This document shows positions 5,370 through 6,703 of a stretch of 6,703 bases of DNA, one piece after another. Under the pieces are notes generated by a model. That model was not told the DNA's origin and ran no database searches. It saw nothing but the letters and a program-made list of their open reading frames with translations. This DNA comes from Anaerolineales bacterium. GTDB lineage: Bacteria > Chloroflexota > Anaerolineae > Anaerolineales > Villigracilaceae. Positions within the stretch are counted from its first letter, which is position 1. Each line of letters opens with the position of its first letter. The stretch covers positions 1 to 6,703 of the forward strand of contig JAOZOM010000095.1 in NCBI GenBank assembly GCA_029933275.1. Reading direction: 5' to 3'. The position numbers and the translations under genes are program-made.

Positions 5370-6546
5370 AGATCACCAAAGGAACGGGAATAAAGACAAG
5401 AATAAAAACGATGAGAGCCAAGACTGCCATTTTGCGGCGGGCGGGGTCGAGTTCGGTGATTTGGTCGAGGGGTTCGGCGTGTTTACGTCCGAGAAAATAG
5501 AGCATGACAGCCCAAAGCCACCAACCTTCCCACACAAAGCCGAGTACGATTAAGATGACGAAAATGGGAGGGGCAATCTTACTCGCTTTTTTGCCAAAAA
5601 CCGCGTAGAGGATATGTCCGCCATCAAGAGTTCCTATCGGGATCATATTTAACGAGGTGACAAGAAGACCTGCCCAGCCCGCCCAAGCGATATTATGCAC
5701 CTGTACATCTAACGCACCGAGAGGGGAGGGGGTGGAGGTAAAAAAGTAACGCACCCAATAGAAAAATGGCGCAACCCCATGATAACTAACCGGTTCGGGG
5801 AGGAGTTTGCCAAAAACAGCGTATTTTGAGAGCAGATAAAGAATGGAATTGCCTTCGAGCATTCCTGTTCCGCCGAGCGGAGCGAGTTTGGAGAGAGAAA
5901 GTCCGTAGAGCAAAACAGGAATAGCAACTACCAGCCCTGCAAGAGGTCCTGCCAGACCGATATCGAAGAGGATACGTTTGTTTTTCGGGCGTTCTTTCAT
6001 TTGGATAAATGCGCCCAAAGTGCCTAAAATGCTAAAAGGATAGGGGAGGGGCAGAAAGAAGGGCAAACTGAGATTGGTTTTATGATGTCGCCCCATCAGG
6101 TAATGCCCGAATTCGTGGGCGAGAAGGATGCTGAGAAGGCTGAGAGCAAAGGGAAATCCGCGCCAAATGTGGAGGAGCGCGTCTTGGAGCAATATGAATA
6201 AACCAGTGCTTTCGGGGAGAGTAGATTCGAAAACTGCACCAGTGAAAAGAACACTGAGCAGAGTGGCAATGAAAAAATACAGGTTTTTTGACGCGCCAGA
6301 TGCTTTTTTCGATGTTGTTTTATGAACGATGATGACAGTTTGCTCTCCCTCTTCGATTTGAAAGAGAGGCATCAGGTTGTAGGGGGCAAGATTTTCTGCG
6401 AGTTGGTCATACGCGATAGCAGAATCATCTCCTAGTAGATGACCGTGATAGCGGGTGATAAATCCGCGTTTCGTATCGCCGAGTGTGATGCTGTCAATGC
6501 GGAAAATTCGGGCTACAAAATTGTTGAGGATTTCGGTTTCAGGCAT
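5362..6546 (-). CDS. Site-2-protease-type membrane zinc metallopeptidase (M50 family, EGY-like)
   Basis: A 394-residue multi-pass membrane protease. Residues 1-75 form a soluble N-terminal domain. Hydrophobic segments follow at about 88-106, 130-151, 192-216, 286-305, 324-352 and 373-392. The zinc motif HEFGH (144-148, catalytic Glu145) lies in the second segment. The second conserved motif NMIPIGTLDGGH (300-311) supplies the third ligand, Asp308. LPFFLPLPYPFSILGTLGAFI and the GLAGPLAGLVVA loop are characteristic of the EGY/S2P branch that includes chloroplast EGY proteins. It likely cuts membrane-embedded substrates; none is identifiable. It is first in the cluster and overlaps the lipoprotein gene by 8 bases. 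The ATG at 6546 has no SD. It is preferred because the next Met (59) would break the N-terminal domain. A full set of motifs suggests an active enzyme. Confidence 0.92.
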   Translation of the reverse strand: MPETEILNNFVARIFRIDSITLGDTKRGFITRYHGHLLGDDSAIAYDQLAENLAPYNLMPLFQIEEGEQTVIIVHKTTSKKASGASKNLYFFIATLLSVLFTGAVFESTLPESTGLFILLQDALLHIWRGFPFALSLLSILLAHEFGHYLMGRHHKTNLSLPFFLPLPYPFSILGTLGAFIQMKERPKNKRILFDIGLAGPLAGLVVAIPVLLYGLSLSKLAPLGGTGMLEGNSILYLLSKYAVFGKLLPEPVSYHGVAPFFYWVRYFFTSTPSPLGALDVQVHNIAWAGWAGLLVTSLNMIPIGTLDGGHILYAVFGKKASKIAPPIFVILIVLGFVWEGWWLWAVMLYFLGRKHAEPLDQITELDPARRKMAVLALIVFILVFIPVPLVIYG

Positions 6547-6606
6547 ATTGGATTTAAGGTTTAAATTTGGCTAGTTTGAAAGTTGGGGAGATGAGTGAAA
6601 AAGAGA

Positions 6607-6648
6607 GAAACGCAAAACGTAAAACTTTTGTTTCACATTTCACGTTTC
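6607..6648 (-). terminator. AT-rich 19-bp hairpin plus U-run, probable terminator of the tRNA transcript
   Basis: The arms at 6607-6625 and 6630-6648 enclose a four-base loop. On the plus strand four of 19 positions fail to pair (C/A or A/C). On the minus strand all four become G·U wobbles, so the RNA hairpin has 19 unbroken pairs. On the minus strand it is followed by TCTCTTTTTC. It starts eight bases past the tRNA 3' end, so it most likely terminates that transcript. The arms consist of iterated GTTTxxCGTTT-like words and may also belong to a dispersed repeat family. Confidence 0.5.
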
Positions 6649-6657
6649 AAAAATAGG

Positions 6658-6703
6658 CGGGAGTGCATGGGAGTCGAACCCACCACGGCTCGCAACGCGA
6701 CCC
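6658..6703 (-). tRNA. selC: Partial tRNA (3' half) with long variable arm, probably tRNA-Sec (tRNA-Ser second choice)
   Basis: Read on the minus strand, the visible part holds a long variable arm (6703-6697 pairing with 6693-6687 around GTT, 7 bp with one G·G mismatch), GTG, and the T arm GTGGG-TTCGACT-CCCAT (6683-6667). If the acceptor stem has the usual seven bases, the discriminator is C and the tail GCC, which fits no class II tRNA. If it has eight (GCACTCCC, 6666-6659), the discriminator is G followed by CC. An 8-bp acceptor, G73, a long variable stem and a GGTTCGACTCC T arm are tRNA-Sec traits, so the gene should begin GGGAGTGC outside the window. CCA is not fully encoded (CCT). The anticodon lies outside the window, so identity is an inference. 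Confidence 0.6.

Overview
The window looks like chromosomal DNA from a Chloroflexota bacterium, most likely class Anaerolineae. The signs are a lipoprotein with a long Pro/Thr-rich linker after the lipobox, an S2P-type M50 protease, a Gly/Lys 'mixed-group' phosphofructokinase, several starts without a Shine-Dalgarno (SD) sequence, and degenerate AAGTTTTTCTT-type intergenic repeats. This assignment rests on recalled family style, not on a search. No phage, transposase, CRISPR array or defence system is visible.

Layout: 1-94 holds a decayed hairpin repeat. 95-646 (-) is a small P-loop kinase-like protein, divergent from tsaD (718-1731, +), the tRNA t6A transferase. After a 74-base gap with a second decayed repeat comes a Tat-exported NodB-type polysaccharide deacetylase (1806-2597, +). 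The 235-base gap 2598-2832 is not empty. It holds a compact candidate RNA gene: promoter (2610-2638), a 5' hairpin with possible pseudoknot, a strong SD, a 17-codon ORF (2700-2753), a long hairpin (2722-2767) and an intrinsic terminator (2775-2804). The terminator is shared back-to-back with the convergent gene pfkA. The minus-strand cluster then runs, in transcription order, M50 membrane protease (6546-5362), solute-binding lipoprotein (5369-3990, overlapping by 8 bases) and 6-phosphofructokinase (3921-2833). At the right edge is the 3' half of a minus-strand tRNA with a long variable arm, best read as tRNA-Sec. It is followed by a 19-bp hairpin that pairs fully only as minus-strand RNA and probably terminates the tRNA transcript.

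Most genes are housekeeping or envelope functions: tRNA modification, cell-wall or polysaccharide trimming, regulated proteolysis, solute capture and glycolysis. The main candidate for something undescribed is the ~160-nt RNA unit at 2645-2804. Its 7-nt SD (GAGGAGG) is exactly complementary to CCTCCTC in the upper part of its own hairpin. This suggests a self-regulated leader-like or dual-function RNA, although no gene lies downstream on the same strand.
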